Shown here: positions 34,901 to 43,640 of the stretch, one piece after another
Layout: every line of letters begins with the position of its first letter
Numbering within the stretch: the stretch's first letter is position 1
DNA from: Cardiobacterium valvarum
Lineage (GTDB): Bacteria > Pseudomonadota > Gammaproteobacteria > Cardiobacteriales > Cardiobacteriaceae
Assembly (NCBI RefSeq): GCF_900460955.1
Contig: NZ_UFUW01000001.1
Span: forward strand, 558,001 to 622,000
Reading direction: 5' to 3'
DNA length: 64,000 nucleotides
Program-made: the position numbers and the translations under genes
Notes under the pieces: generated by a model
Told to the model about the DNA's origin: nothing
Seen by the model: only the letters and a program-made list of their open reading frames with translations
The model's database searches: none

Positions 34901-37048
34901 ATCATTGACGACGGCCTCTACCAAATCGCCGCGCCAAGCTTCACCGACCCGCTCGAAGCCTTCTTCGGCAAAAAACAACCCACCCTCGCCCTCTACGACA
35001 CCTTCGGCAGCATCATCCGCCAGACCAACGCCCGCCTCGCTGCCCTGCGTAGCGGTGCCGATGGCGGAGCCGCCAGCGAACGTGCGGCCCTTGCCGACCT
35101 GCCCGACCTCGATATCGACCTCATCAGCGCCTGGAGCGGCCCGCTCAAAGTCGATGCCGACGGCAACGTGAACTACACCATGCCCGTGCCGCACTACAAC
35201 GGCCGCCTGCGCATCATGGCTGCCGCCTACAACGCGGACAAAACCGGCACCGCCGAAGAAACCGCCATCATCAAAGCGCCGGTCGTCGCCGAACTGCATG
35301 CTCCGCGCTACCTGAGCGCGGACGACAGCGGCATCTTCACCCTGCGCCTGCACAACACCACCGACAAAGCGCAGAACCTCAAAATCAACCTGAGTACCGA
35401 CAACCTCGAACTCGCGGGCGAAGCCATCCCGGAAACCACCCTCGAGCCCGACCAAACCGTCACCCTCAAATACCCCTACCGCGTTACCGCGAGCGGCGAT
35501 GCCCACATCAAAGCAGAAATCAGCGGTGACAACACCCAGAGCCTCGAACGGCGCATCCCCATCCGTGCAGCTGCCCTGCCGCAAGTGCGCACCCAGTACC
35601 AACGCCTGGATGGCGGCGCTACCCTCGAATACAGCGACCTGCGCGATGCCCGCCTCAGCCTGAACAGCGGCATCCCCTACAACCCGACGCCGTACCAGCA
35701 ACAACTCGCCGACTACCCGCTGGGTTGCAGCGAACAAACCACCGGCAAACTGTGGGGACTCATCGGCGCCGAAAAAGCCGACCGTGACGCCATCCGCGCC
35801 GCCGAAAACCGTCTGGCCAACCTTGCGCACTGGGACGGCAGCTACAGCCTGTGGGGCTACGGCAAAGAAAACCGCTGGCTCACCGCCTACATCGGCGAAG
35901 CCCTCATCCAGCTGCAAAAACGCCAGGAACTGCTGAACCCCTCACAGCTCACCCGCCTGCTCGGACAATTGCGCAGCGGCAACGACGGCAGCTACCGCCC
36001 CGAAACCGCGCATGAAGACAGCTACGCCTACTACACCCTGGCGTACGCCGAAGAACCCGTACGCGGCAACCTCCTGCGTTACCACCGCGAAGCCGGCGAC
36101 AAACTCAGCCTCAGCGACAGCCTCGACATCGCAACCGCCCTCGCCCTGCTTGGCGAATACCAGACCGCGAGCGAACGCCTGGCCGGCGGCAGCAGCGAAG
36201 ACGACGCCAAGACCTACGGCTACAGCAGCACGACCAGCCTCGCCGCGCACAACCTCGTCCGCCTGAAACAACTCGAAACCCTGTGGCAAAACATCAGCAA
36301 CGACCCGCAGCAAACCCAAAAAACCATCAGCCGCCTGCGTGACATCGAACGCGACAAACTCGCCGCCGCGCTCGCGCATGACCGCTACCACAGCACCCAG
36401 GAACTCGCCTGGCTGGTGCGCCTCGCCGTGGTTGCACCCAAACTTGCCGCTGACACCCCGATCGAAATCAACGGCAAAAAAGCGACCCTCGCCGACCTCG
36501 AAAAAAGCGAATACAACGGCGCGGTGCGCATCACCAACCCGGGCAAAGACGCCCTGTGGCTGGACGCGCAAGACCTGCACACCCCGCCTGCGGACAAAGC
36601 GGACAACAACGGCTGGGAAATCACCCTGCGCTACGAAGATGCAAACGGCACCGCGCTGGATCCGGCCAAACTGCCGAACAACACCGACATCAGCATCACC
36701 GCGACCTTCACCCCGAAACTTGCGGATAACAGCGGCAGCCAGAGCGACCTCATCTACACCTACCCCGTTCCGGCAGGCATCAAACTGAGCGCCCTGCGCG
36801 ATAACCCGAACGACGCCGACGGGGATGGTGAAGACGATAACACCATGCACTACCAGTACCGGGAAAACCGCGACGACCGCCATATCGCCGCCTTCACCGC
36901 CTACGGCAAACCGCAACCGTTCAGCTACACCATCTACGGCAGAACGACCGGCGCCGGCACCTGGCATGCTCCTGGTGCAACCCTGGAAAACATGTACCGT
37001 CCGGAAGAACACGCCCGTCAGGCGGCACAAACCATCAACATCCAGTAA
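31964..37048 (+). CDS. Bacterial alpha-2-macroglobulin (YfhM/ECAM type) with thioester motif
   Basis: 1694 residues, the largest gene here. A Sec signal (MNFKNHLAAAIAAVLAITAHA) without a lipobox is followed by repeated macroglobulin-like beta domains: an MG block HLAYLRVAGQGVDLSDKG-ANG and WTWHDRGAYRPKDTINALW. The thioester domain has CSEQ at about C1255 in DYPLGCSEQTTGKLW, so the trap thioester is likely functional. It ends RPEEHARQAAQTINIQ. The ATG at 31964 with AGGA upstream is preferred to one at 31919. It would protect the periplasm by trapping proteases. The usual penicillin-binding partner PbpC is not adjacent. Confidence 0.93.
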   Translation: MNFKNHLAAAIAAVLAITAHAAPRWDDKTLAAARAKAEADIDQYLQKGSGPVAKLANEDIRAWLANAKYSKVKKGAPDIKSYARLQNRAELLGKLINRSAYSAYGDNTQETAYRALLVASPDVRGSQTAYIDDTLALYEAIMRDDSDSIPFAIAALDKLSSQYSEEQRKQYAYLRERFAFNLSSIDSDNNQDKPRICLEFNNPVLAEPLQNWKQYISVTPAPEGEGRYSGDKLCYTGQWQTEYTFKIDPKLAAQNHMELGMAIERTVDTDDRAPLVRFATRGKTLELTPDAALTIETANTGGKINVELWQIPGNNLAGDAHNAIDNPDSFEKYDLHDNASLIWQGSFEPEKSERNAITQSRLAFKDMAGDDARAGVYVLSVRDDDSYQNTLLGFTVTDQGLTAYQTRDGILAELRDLKTSSPVTHQKVTLYAQNNRILGEAETDGQGIARFTRAQTSGKEADAPSHIISQKEHHLAYLRVAGQGVDLSDKGANGDKQANPTLDHWTWHDRGAYRPKDTINALWLFKTPDGKAFSDTPLWLDIYRPDGTLVHSQLLEADASGAYRYSAEIPATARLGNWNIRISLGKGGTIVVDETYLVDSIIPQQIENKLAVKAEENKAELDYSADWLYGAPAASLLTDGQWRITNDDFAQTHNEWTGWQIGRHDEAAPSGNNQKIENGDTDKDGKRHIAIEALDRPAGTRPQALYAEVRLTAPDGSTISANHTAPLPRTAPYIALKAGENGAQIAAIDDKGAQQADTLEWTLYRVERNWYWYNSEGEWKYENNDSREPLKKGSINTDGKTPANLDLPFDGDGIYVLEVRGKTPASAASLEITRGWYGDPNQNSPATITLATNQPTYKKGDTLTVNVQAPFDGKATVKVASRDTIAENHELELKNGKGQIQIPWQDNWEQGVWLLANAWNDNARDHNRRAVGLYWVGADLADRRLVPQLKLPENPQPEQPYTVGVHVPEAGDNTWVNLAIIDDGLYQIAAPSFTDPLEAFFGKKQPTLALYDTFGSIIRQTNARLAALRSGADGGAASERAALADLPDLDIDLISAWSGPLKVDADGNVNYTMPVPHYNGRLRIMAAAYNADKTGTAEETAIIKAPVVAELHAPRYLSADDSGIFTLRLHNTTDKAQNLKINLSTDNLELAGEAIPETTLEPDQTVTLKYPYRVTASGDAHIKAEISGDNTQSLERRIPIRAAALPQVRTQYQRLDGGATLEYSDLRDARLSLNSGIPYNPTPYQQQLADYPLGCSEQTTGKLWGLIGAEKADRDAIRAAENRLANLAHWDGSYSLWGYGKENRWLTAYIGEALIQLQKRQELLNPSQLTRLLGQLRSGNDGSYRPETAHEDSYAYYTLAYAEEPVRGNLLRYHREAGDKLSLSDSLDIATALALLGEYQTASERLAGGSSEDDAKTYGYSSTTSLAAHNLVRLKQLETLWQNISNDPQQTQKTISRLRDIERDKLAAALAHDRYHSTQELAWLVRLAVVAPKLAADTPIEINGKKATLADLEKSEYNGAVRITNPGKDALWLDAQDLHTPPADKADNNGWEITLRYEDANGTALDPAKLPNNTDISITATFTPKLADNSGSQSDLIYTYPVPAGIKLSALRDNPNDADGDGEDDNTMHYQYRENRDDRHIAAFTAYGKPQPFSYTIYGRTTGAGTWHAPGATLENMYRPEEHARQAAQTINIQ

Positions 37049-37068
37049 GCGACCGCTTAACAACCTAC

Positions 37069-37095
37069 AAAAAACCGCCCTCCGGGGCGGTTTTT
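37069..37095 (+). terminator. Terminator after the macroglobulin gene
   Basis: AAAAACCGCCC / GGGGCGGTTTTT stem with T-run, 20 bases after the stop codon. Confidence 0.88.
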
Positions 37096-37119
37096 CCATA
37101 TCTCACAAACCCGGCAACC

Positions 37120-37170
37120 CTGCCGCTTGGCGGGGCCAGTAATGACGCCGCTTGGCGGGCGGCATTGATG
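37120..37170 (+). repeat. Two 25-bp repeat units between convergent genes
   Basis: CCGCTTGGCGGGGCCAGTAA-TGACG then CCGCTTGGCGGGCGGCATTG-ATGCC, in the CCGCTTGGCGG orientation. Confidence 0.85.
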
Positions 37171-37222
37171 CCCCCCTTACCAAGAACGCAAAAGCAGGCT
37201 TGCGCCTGCTCTCCATAAAGAC

Positions 37223-37246
37223 CTCCCCCACTGGGGGAGATTTTTT
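37223..37246. terminator. Terminator-like hairpin downstream of dtd
   Basis: CTCCCCC-ACT-GGGGGAG followed by ATTTTTTAT. It belongs to the dispersed CCCCC/GGGGG hairpin set and lies 22 bases past the dtd stop. Confidence 0.6.
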
Positions 37247-37267
37247 ATCGTGCACGAAGGCGCTTCG

Positions 37268-37705
37268 CTACACCTGCAACCAGAACGTCACCGGGCCGTC
37301 GTTAACCAGCGCCACCTGCATATGCGCGCCGAAGACGCCGCTTTGCACGCGCGGGTATTCCCGCTGCACGTCGGCGCAGAAGCGGGCGAACATCGCTTCC
37401 GCCGCATCCGGTGGCATCGCCGGGTCGAAGCCGGGACGGTTGCCTTTTGCGGTGTTGGCGGCGAGGGTGAATTGCGAGACGAGCAGCAGTTCGCCCGCCG
37501 CATCAATCACATTCAGGTTCATTTTGCCGTCGGCGTCGGCAAATACGCGGTAGTTCAGCAGTTTTTGCTGCAAGCGGGCGGCCTGTGCGGCGGTATCGGT
37601 TTTTTCGATGCCGATAAGCGCCAGGAGGCCGTGCCCGATGGCGGCGACCGTTGCGTCGTCCACTGTCACCGAGGCTTCATTGACCCGCTGAATCAGGGCA
37701 ATCAT
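37268..37705 (-). CDS. dtd: D-aminoacyl-tRNA deacylase
   Basis: Removes D-amino acids and glycine mischarged on tRNA. 145 residues, standard length. The motifs [36 protein letters not shown] (SQFTL with the catalytic-site threonine) and the C-terminal [13 protein letters not shown] (Gly-cis-Pro motif) are all present. It is a single gene converging on the macroglobulin gene and divergent from pyrB. Confidence 0.95.
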   Translation of the reverse strand: MIALIQRVNEASVTVDDATVAAIGHGLLALIGIEKTDTAAQAARLQQKLLNYRVFADADGKMNLNVIDAAGELLLVSQFTLAANTAKGNRPGFDPAMPPDAAEAMFARFCADVQREYPRVQSGVFGAHMQVALVNDGPVTFWLQV

Positions 37706-37862
37706 TCATTCTCTCCGGATGTTCATCAGAATTTCCTTTTTAGTTGAACCCCTGTCATTTATGGCAGAAGATTTAAAGGGGAGAGGCAAGAGCTCTTCCA
37801 TTTCAGGGCAACATTAGGGTAACGCTTTATATGTTGTTCTGTGTGTTGAAACATGACAGGTT

Positions 37863-37868
37863 TATAAT
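37863..37868 (+). promoter_or_regulatory. -10 element of pyrB
   Basis: A perfect TATAAT 28 bases before the pyrB ATG. The -35 is weak (TGTGTG at the right distance), so the promoter may need help or be regulated. Confidence 0.5.
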
Positions 37869-37895
37869 GCAGTAAATTCACACGGAGCCAAAACC

Positions 37896-38942
37896 ATGTC
37901 ACTAGCCGGTCGTCATATCCTTTCCATCGACCAATTCACCCGCCCCGATCTCGAAGCCCTGCTCGCTGTCGCGCAGACGCTCGAACCGGTCGCCCGCCGC
38001 CAGTACCGCTGCAATGTTCTTGACGGCGCGGTCATGGCCAACCTCTTCTTTGAAGCCAGCACCCGCACCCGCATCAGCTTCCATACCGCCTTCTCCCGCC
38101 TGGGTGGCCGCGTCTGCGACACCACCGGCTTCACCTTCTCCTCCATTTCCAAAGGCGAATCGCTGGAAGATACTGCGCGCGTTATCGCCGGCTATGCTGA
38201 CGCTATCGTCATGCGCCACCCGGAAACCGGCTCGGTCGCCCAATTCGCCAAGGGCCTGCGCGTGCCGGTCATCAATGCAGGCGACGGCACCGGCGAACAC
38301 CCCAGCCAGGCACTGCTGGACTACTACACCATCAGCAGCGAGTTTGCCCGCCTCGGCAAAACCATCGACGGCATGACCATCGCCATGGTCGGCGACCTGA
38401 AACATGGCCGCACCATCCATTCGCTCTGCCGCCTGCTGCGCCTCTTCCGCAACATCACCTTCCATTTCGTCGCTCCGCCCGCCCTTGCCGCGCCGCAGGA
38501 ACTGCTCGACAGCTTGAAAACCGCCGGCCACCACGTGCGCGAGTTTGACAGCATCGCCAGTGGCCTGCCCGGCGCGGATGTGGTGTACGCCACCCGCATT
38601 CAGCGCGAGCGCATCGAAGGCGGCGAAGAAATGGAAGGCTACAGCGAGGATTACCGCATCAATCACACCGCCATCACGGAATATGCGCCGAAAGACATCA
38701 TCATCATGCACCCGCTGCCGCGCGACAGCCGTCCCGGCGCCTTCGACCTCGCTACCGACCTCGACACCCTGCCGAATCTCGCCATCTTCCGCCAGGCGGA
38801 CAACGGCGTGACCATGCGCATGGCGATGTTTGCAATGGCGCTGGACGTGCACAAGGACATTGACCGCCACTTCCATAAGTGGGAAGGCTACCGCCCGCGT
38901 CGTTACAGCGACAGCGACGCCGATTTCTACCAATTCGACTAA
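37896..38942 (+). CDS. pyrB: Aspartate carbamoyltransferase catalytic chain
   Basis: Condenses carbamoyl phosphate and aspartate, the committed step of pyrimidine synthesis. 348 residues, about 35 longer than the E. coli chain, with an extra C-terminal tail (RHFHKWEGYRPRRYSDSD). The carbamoyl-phosphate site FFEASTRTR (S55, T56, R57, T58) and the loop IMHPLPRDSRPGAFDLA are intact; GDGTGEHPSQALLDYY and VGDLKHGRT fit. No pyrI regulatory gene follows; glnB begins 13 bases later. Confidence 0.95.
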   Translation: MSLAGRHILSIDQFTRPDLEALLAVAQTLEPVARRQYRCNVLDGAVMANLFFEASTRTRISFHTAFSRLGGRVCDTTGFTFSSISKGESLEDTARVIAGYADAIVMRHPETGSVAQFAKGLRVPVINAGDGTGEHPSQALLDYYTISSEFARLGKTIDGMTIAMVGDLKHGRTIHSLCRLLRLFRNITFHFVAPPALAAPQELLDSLKTAGHHVREFDSIASGLPGADVVYATRIQRERIEGGEEMEGYSEDYRINHTAITEYAPKDIIIMHPLPRDSRPGAFDLATDLDTLPNLAIFRQADNGVTMRMAMFAMALDVHKDIDRHFHKWEGYRPRRYSDSDADFYQFD

Positions 38943-38946
38943 GTGA

Positions 38947-39294
<348 letters not shown>

Positions 39295-39323
39295 ACAACC
39301 ATCCCACCAACAGAGGAGTACCC

Positions 39324-40091
39324 ATGCAAACCAACATCCGCCTATCCCTGAGCCTGAGCACTGCCCTGCTACTGAGCGCCTGCGGCGGTGGTGGCGGCGA
39401 CAACAATCCGCCGCTTGACCCCGGCACCCCGCCCGCCAATATCCCCGGCAACAACGCCGGCAACAGCGTAAGCGGCCTCTATCGCGGCACCGCTGTCGTT
39501 GTGCGCAGCGGTAGCACCATCAACAGCAGCCACCGCACCCTCAACATCGGCAGCGACAACCTCAATACCCTGAACGTCAACGGCAAACAGTTCAACCTGC
39601 GCCCCGTTAACGAAAACGGCAGTATCACGACGACCAACATCCGCAGCAGAAATGGCAAAAGCTACGAAATCTTTGTCGTCAGCAACTTCGACTACCAAAA
39701 CAGCCGCTACGGTTACATCAAATCCGGCGACGAAGACTACATCTTCAGCCAGGGCACGCCGACTGCAAACATGCCGACCGGCGGCAGCGCCCAATACGCC
39801 GGACAGGCGGCCTTTGTACGCAACGGCGAGGCCGGCACCGGCGACAGCCGCTTTACCGCCGACTTCGCTGCCAAAACCCTAAACGGCACCATCACCTCAA
39901 CGGATAACAGCGTGACCTTCACGCCAGTGACCATCAACGCTACCATCAGCGGTAACAGCTTCGCTACCGCCAACGGCGCTGCCGTCAGCAGCGGCGGTCA
40001 CTTCTACGGTGACAATGCCCGCGAACTTGGCGGCCTGTTCAGCGACACCGTCCAACGTCTTTCCGGCAGCTTCGGTGCTATTCGCCAATAA
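39324..40091 (+). CDS. Surface lipoprotein with TbpB-like beta-barrel domain
   Basis: 255 residues. The signal peptide ends at the lipobox LLSAC followed by five glycines, the spacer seen in surface-exposed Neisseria-type lipoproteins. The C-terminal half has the repeating barrel pattern of TbpB/HpuA/Slam-dependent proteins: AQYAGQAAFVRNGEAGTGDS, FTADFAAKTLNGTI and the closing GGHFYGDNARELGGLFSD-FGAIRQ. The ATG at 39324 has GAGGAG 6 bases upstream, better than one at 39291 overlapping glnB. Export to the outer surface, possibly by a Slam translocon elsewhere, and ligand (iron, heme or host factor) are inferred. Confidence 0.75.
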   Translation: MQTNIRLSLSLSTALLLSACGGGGGDNNPPLDPGTPPANIPGNNAGNSVSGLYRGTAVVVRSGSTINSSHRTLNIGSDNLNTLNVNGKQFNLRPVNENGSITTTNIRSRNGKSYEIFVVSNFDYQNSRYGYIKSGDEDYIFSQGTPTANMPTGGSAQYAGQAAFVRNGEAGTGDSRFTADFAAKTLNGTITSTDNSVTFTPVTINATISGNSFATANGAAVSSGGHFYGDNARELGGLFSDTVQRLSGSFGAIRQ

Positions 40092-40108
40092 CCAGCGCTT
40101 CTGCGACC

Positions 40109-40135
40109 AAACCGCGCTCCGGCGCGGTTTTTTTT
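40109..40135 (+). terminator. Terminator after the surface lipoprotein gene
   Basis: AAACCGCGC / GCGCGGTTT stem with an eight-T run, 17 bases after the stop. Confidence 0.88.
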
Positions 40136-40149
40136 AGTGCGCGACTTTT

Positions 40150-40292
40150 AGCTGGCCCGTTAAGCGGCGTGGTTGTCGGGTTTTGCCGCTTCGCGATTTA
40201 TCCAACCCTCTCCCAAACCCTCCCCCATTGGGGGAGGGTTTCTCGCACCAAGCGGCATCATTACTGGGTCCGTCAAGCGGGATCGTCAGGCA
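40150..40292 (+). repeat. Repeat copies and a CCCTCCCCC hairpin in the gap before DUF1963
   Basis: GGCCCGTTAAGCGGCGTGGT, a hairpin AAACCCTCCCCC-ATT-GGGGGAGGGTTT (40215-40241), then CCAAGCGGCATCATTACTGG and GTCAAGCGGGATCG. Fills most of 40136-40377. Confidence 0.75.
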
Positions 40293-40377
40293 CGGACATC
40301 AACACCCTGACCACAGAGAAACCCAACAAAACCACATTTATCCTACAATAGTTACACACTCCAATCAGGAAAGCACC

Positions 40378-41205
40378 ATGTCCGACATACTCGCCCTGTT
40401 ACAGCCGCACCTTCCCGCCGATGTGCTTGCGCAAGTCCGTGCCACGGCGCGTCCCTCCATCCCTTACCGTCTGAGCGTGGCCGCCGATTTGCCGCTCACC
40501 GCTTCGCGTGTCGGCGGTATCGGCTACTGGCCGCAGGCGCAGCCTTACCCCGTCAACCCCGAAGGGCTGCCGCTGGCGCTGTTGGCGCAGGTCAATCTTG
40601 AAGAACTGCCCGCAGGGGCGGCGCAGGCGCTCGGCCTGCCAGCGTATGGCATCCTCGTCTTCTACATCGACGCTTATGACGATGTGCTGGGGCAGGATTT
40701 CGACGACTTGCGCGGCAACAGCCGCTACCGCTGCGTTTATTTCGCCGACACCGCCGCCCCGTCGCTTGCGCGCGCAACGCAGCAGGCGTTGTTTGACCAG
40801 GTACAGGGGGAAGGGTGGTATCACCCTGCCGCCGGCGAATATGCCATGCACTTCGCGCCGCCCGCACCGCACTATCTCCTCACCGAAACCGCCGATTTTG
40901 CCGCACTCTACAGTATGGAATACGGGCAATGGCTGAACTGCTACGACAACGATGTGATCAATGCCGCCTTCGCGCAGCAAGGCACGAATCATCTCGGCGG
41001 TCACGCCTTCTTCACCCAGACCGACCCGCGCTTTTATGACAGCGACCTCGCCGCTTCCGCCCTTCTTTTCCAGCTCGATTCTTACGTCGGCGAAGGGGTG
41101 GACGTCTGCTGGGGCGACATCGGTGTCGGTGCTTTCTTTATCGACCCGGCCGATCTTGCCGCCCGCCGCTTCGAGCGCGCCTGGTACAACTGGGACTGCG
41201 GCTGA
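40378..41205 (+). CDS. DUF1963 (YwqG-like) protein
   Basis: 275 residues, cytoplasmic. YwqG-like features: SRVGGIGYWPQAQPYPVNPEGLPLALLAQVNLEELPA, ILVFYIDAYDDVLG, NHLGGHAFFTQTDPR and the end ALLFQLDSY-VCWGDIGVGAFFIDP-ADLAARRF. The family has no established function; some are found near contact-dependent systems, which are not seen here. AGGAAA precedes ATG 40378. A TauE/SafE gene follows after 7 bases, suggesting an operon. Confidence 0.85.
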   Translation: MSDILALLQPHLPADVLAQVRATARPSIPYRLSVAADLPLTASRVGGIGYWPQAQPYPVNPEGLPLALLAQVNLEELPAGAAQALGLPAYGILVFYIDAYDDVLGQDFDDLRGNSRYRCVYFADTAAPSLARATQQALFDQVQGEGWYHPAAGEYAMHFAPPAPHYLLTETADFAALYSMEYGQWLNCYDNDVINAAFAQQGTNHLGGHAFFTQTDPRFYDSDLAASALLFQLDSYVGEGVDVCWGDIGVGAFFIDPADLAARRFERAWYNWDCG

Positions 41206-41212
41206 GAAAGCC

Positions 41213-42025
41213 ATGCTTGCCCTGAGTGTCCTTATTCCCCTGCTGACGGCTGGCGCACTGGCCGGATTTCTCGCCGGACTGTTCGGCATCGGCGGCGGCC
41301 TGCTTATCGTGCCCATCGTCCTCTGGCTGCTGGAAACACAACATCTCGGCGGTATGCACATCCAGCACCTCGCCATCGGTACCTCGTTCGCCGTCATGGT
41401 CTGCACCACATTCAGCGGCGCGCTGGCGCACGCCCGCCGGCGTAGCGTGCGTTGGGATATCGTCTGCCGCATGGCCCCGACCATGGTCGGCGGTGCCCTG
41501 CTCGGCTCCCTGCTTGCCGCCCGCATTCCTGCCCACTACCTGCAACTCTTCTTCATCGCCTTCGTCTGCGCCATCGCCCTGCAAATGCTCTGCCGCTATC
41601 GCCCGCAGACGGGGCGACACCTGCCCGGCACTGTCGGCATCTGCCTGAGCGGCGGCGTGATCGGCCTGCTCTCAAGCTGGGTGGGCATCGGCGGCGGCAC
41701 CCTGTCGGTGCCGTTCATGCTGCGTGGCAACGTGCCCGTGCATCAGGCAATCGGCACCTCGGGCGCACTGGCCTGGCCAATGGCGCTGTCCGGTGCCGTC
41801 GGCTACCTGCTCGCTGGCTGGCACGTCACCGGCCTGCCGTCAGGTTCACTCGGCTACTGCTACCTGCCCGCCGCTGCCGTGCTAGCGCTGAGTACCCTCT
41901 GTCTCGCACCCGTGGGGGTGAAAATCGCGCACCGCTTGCCCGACAGCGCCCTGCAACGCGCCTTCGGCCTGTATCTCCTGATCATCGCCGCCCATATGCT
42001 GTGGAAAGTACATCCCCACTTCTAA
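41213..42025 (+). CDS. TauE/SafE family anion exporter
   Basis: 270-residue membrane protein with about eight helices and the duplicated TauE motif: AGFLAGLFGIGGGLLIVPIV near residues 17-36 and GLLSSWVGIGGGTLSVPFML near 145-165. Members move sulfite, sulfoacetate or other organosulfur anions; substrate unknown. The start at 41213 lies 7 bases past the DUF1963 stop. Confidence 0.88.
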   Translation: MLALSVLIPLLTAGALAGFLAGLFGIGGGLLIVPIVLWLLETQHLGGMHIQHLAIGTSFAVMVCTTFSGALAHARRRSVRWDIVCRMAPTMVGGALLGSLLAARIPAHYLQLFFIAFVCAIALQMLCRYRPQTGRHLPGTVGICLSGGVIGLLSSWVGIGGGTLSVPFMLRGNVPVHQAIGTSGALAWPMALSGAVGYLLAGWHVTGLPSGSLGYCYLPAAAVLALSTLCLAPVGVKIAHRLPDSALQRAFGLYLLIIAAHMLWKVHPHF

Positions 42026-42070
42026 TATAGTCGTTGCCAATAACGACTAACCCAACCCAAGGAGTCCACC

Positions 42071-43303
42071 ATGACCACATCCCCCTCTGGCGAAACCATC
42101 CGCTACGACAACGGCCAGTGGCACGTTCCCGCCCAGCCGCGCATCGGCTGCATCAGCGGCGACGGCATCGGCCCGGAAATCATGCAGGCCGCGCGCCGCG
42201 TCTGGGACGTTGCCATCGCCCGCAGCTACGGCGATGCCCGCCGCATCCACTGGGTCGAACTGCCGCTGGGCGAAGACGCCTTCGCCCAATACGGCACCTA
42301 CTACCCGGACAGCACCCGCGACGCCCTGCGCGAACTGCGCATCGCCATCAAAGGGCCGTTCACCACGCCCGTCGGCGGCGGCTTCCGCTCGCTCAACGTC
42401 AGCCTGCGCCAAACACTCGACCTCTATGCCTGCGTCCGCCCGGTGCGCTACTACCCTGGCGTCCCCTCGCCGATGCTGCGTCCGGAAGAAGTGGACGTGG
42501 TCATCTACCGCGAAAACACCGAAGACGTCTATGCCGGTATCGAATACGCCGCCGGCAGCGAAGAAAACCGCAAACTCGCCGACTTCCTGCGCCACGAACT
42601 CGGCGCGCACTTCTTCGAAGGGGCGGGACTCGGTATCAAGCCCATCTCCGAATACGGCAGCAAGCGCCTGGTACGCATGGCCATCGAGCACGCCATCACC
42701 CATAAACGCAAAAGCGTAACCCTGGTGCACAAAGGCAACATCATGAAATACACCGAAGGCGCCTTCCGCACCTGGGGTTACGAAGTGGCGCGCGACGAAT
42801 ATCCGGCGCAGACCATCAGCGAAAAAGAAGTGGATGAAAAACACGGCGGCGTGGTGCCTGACGGCAAAATCGTCATCAAAGACCGAATCGCCGACGCCAT
42901 GTTCCAGCAAATGCTGCTGCGCCCGGCGGAATACGACGTCATCGCCACGCCGAACCTGAACGGCGACTACCTCTCGGACGCCCTCGCCGCACAAGTGGGC
43001 GGCATCGGTATCGCGCCGGGGGCAAACATCGGCGAAGGGCTGGCCATCTTTGAAGCGACGCACGGCAGCGCGCCGAAGCACGCGGGACAAAACCGCGTCA
43101 ACCCCAGCTCGATCCTGCTCTCCGGGGTAATGATGCTCGAATACATCGGCTGGCAGGAAGCGGCAGACATCATCAACCGCGCCTTTACGGCGGTAATTGC
43201 CGACAAAACCGTCACCTACGACTTCGCCCGCCTGATGACCGGCGCGACCGAAGTTACCACCAGCGCCTTCGCCGACGCACTGATTGCGAAGATTAACGGC
43301 TGA
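42071..43303 (+). CDS. icd: Isocitrate dehydrogenase, NADP type
   Basis: 410 residues of the E. coli Icd type. The substrate-binding and phosphorylation serine is S107 in [30 protein letters not shown]; the metal/substrate region [17 protein letters not shown], the active-site tract KHGGVVPDG and the end [31 protein letters not shown] match. It oxidises isocitrate to 2-oxoglutarate in the citric acid cycle. GGAG lies 7 bases before ATG 42071. Likely monocistronic. Confidence 0.95.
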   Translation: MTTSPSGETIRYDNGQWHVPAQPRIGCISGDGIGPEIMQAARRVWDVAIARSYGDARRIHWVELPLGEDAFAQYGTYYPDSTRDALRELRIAIKGPFTTPVGGGFRSLNVSLRQTLDLYACVRPVRYYPGVPSPMLRPEEVDVVIYRENTEDVYAGIEYAAGSEENRKLADFLRHELGAHFFEGAGLGIKPISEYGSKRLVRMAIEHAITHKRKSVTLVHKGNIMKYTEGAFRTWGYEVARDEYPAQTISEKEVDEKHGGVVPDGKIVIKDRIADAMFQQMLLRPAEYDVIATPNLNGDYLSDALAAQVGGIGIAPGANIGEGLAIFEATHGSAPKHAGQNRVNPSSILLSGVMMLEYIGWQEAADIINRAFTAVIADKTVTYDFARLMTGATEVTTSAFADALIAKING

Positions 43304-43640
43304 GATACCCCGCTTGGGTCGTGAAAAAGGCAAGATCATAGTGGTCTGCTTTTTTTGCGGTCGCGGATGCGAGACCGCTATTTACGCCGCTTGCCGGGCC
43401 CAGTGTTTACGCCGCTTGGCGGCTGCCCAAGCCTTAAGGGGGCTTCAGTCCTTCATTTTTATCGCAGTACTCTCCGCGCATGATAAAAAAGACCTTTCTC
43501 CATTGAGAGATGGCGTAAATACTGGGGCGCCAAGCAGCATAATCAGTGAGCCCCCCTTCCGGCCTTCGGCCACCTTTCCCCTCAAGCGCGGGGGAAGGTT
43601 TTTTTCGGCACCGTGTCAAGCGGTATAAACCCGCATCCCC
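43304..43640. repeat. Intergenic block with repeat copies and hairpins between icd and the ABC operon
   Basis: Contains at least four repeat copies (CGCCGCTTGCCGGGCCCAGT, GTTTACGCCGCTTGGCGG, GTAAATACTGGGGCGCCAAG and GTCAAGCGGTATAA) and a terminator-like hairpin ACCTTTCCCC / GGGGAAGGTTTTTTT at 43572-43606. No gene recognised. Confidence 0.75.
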
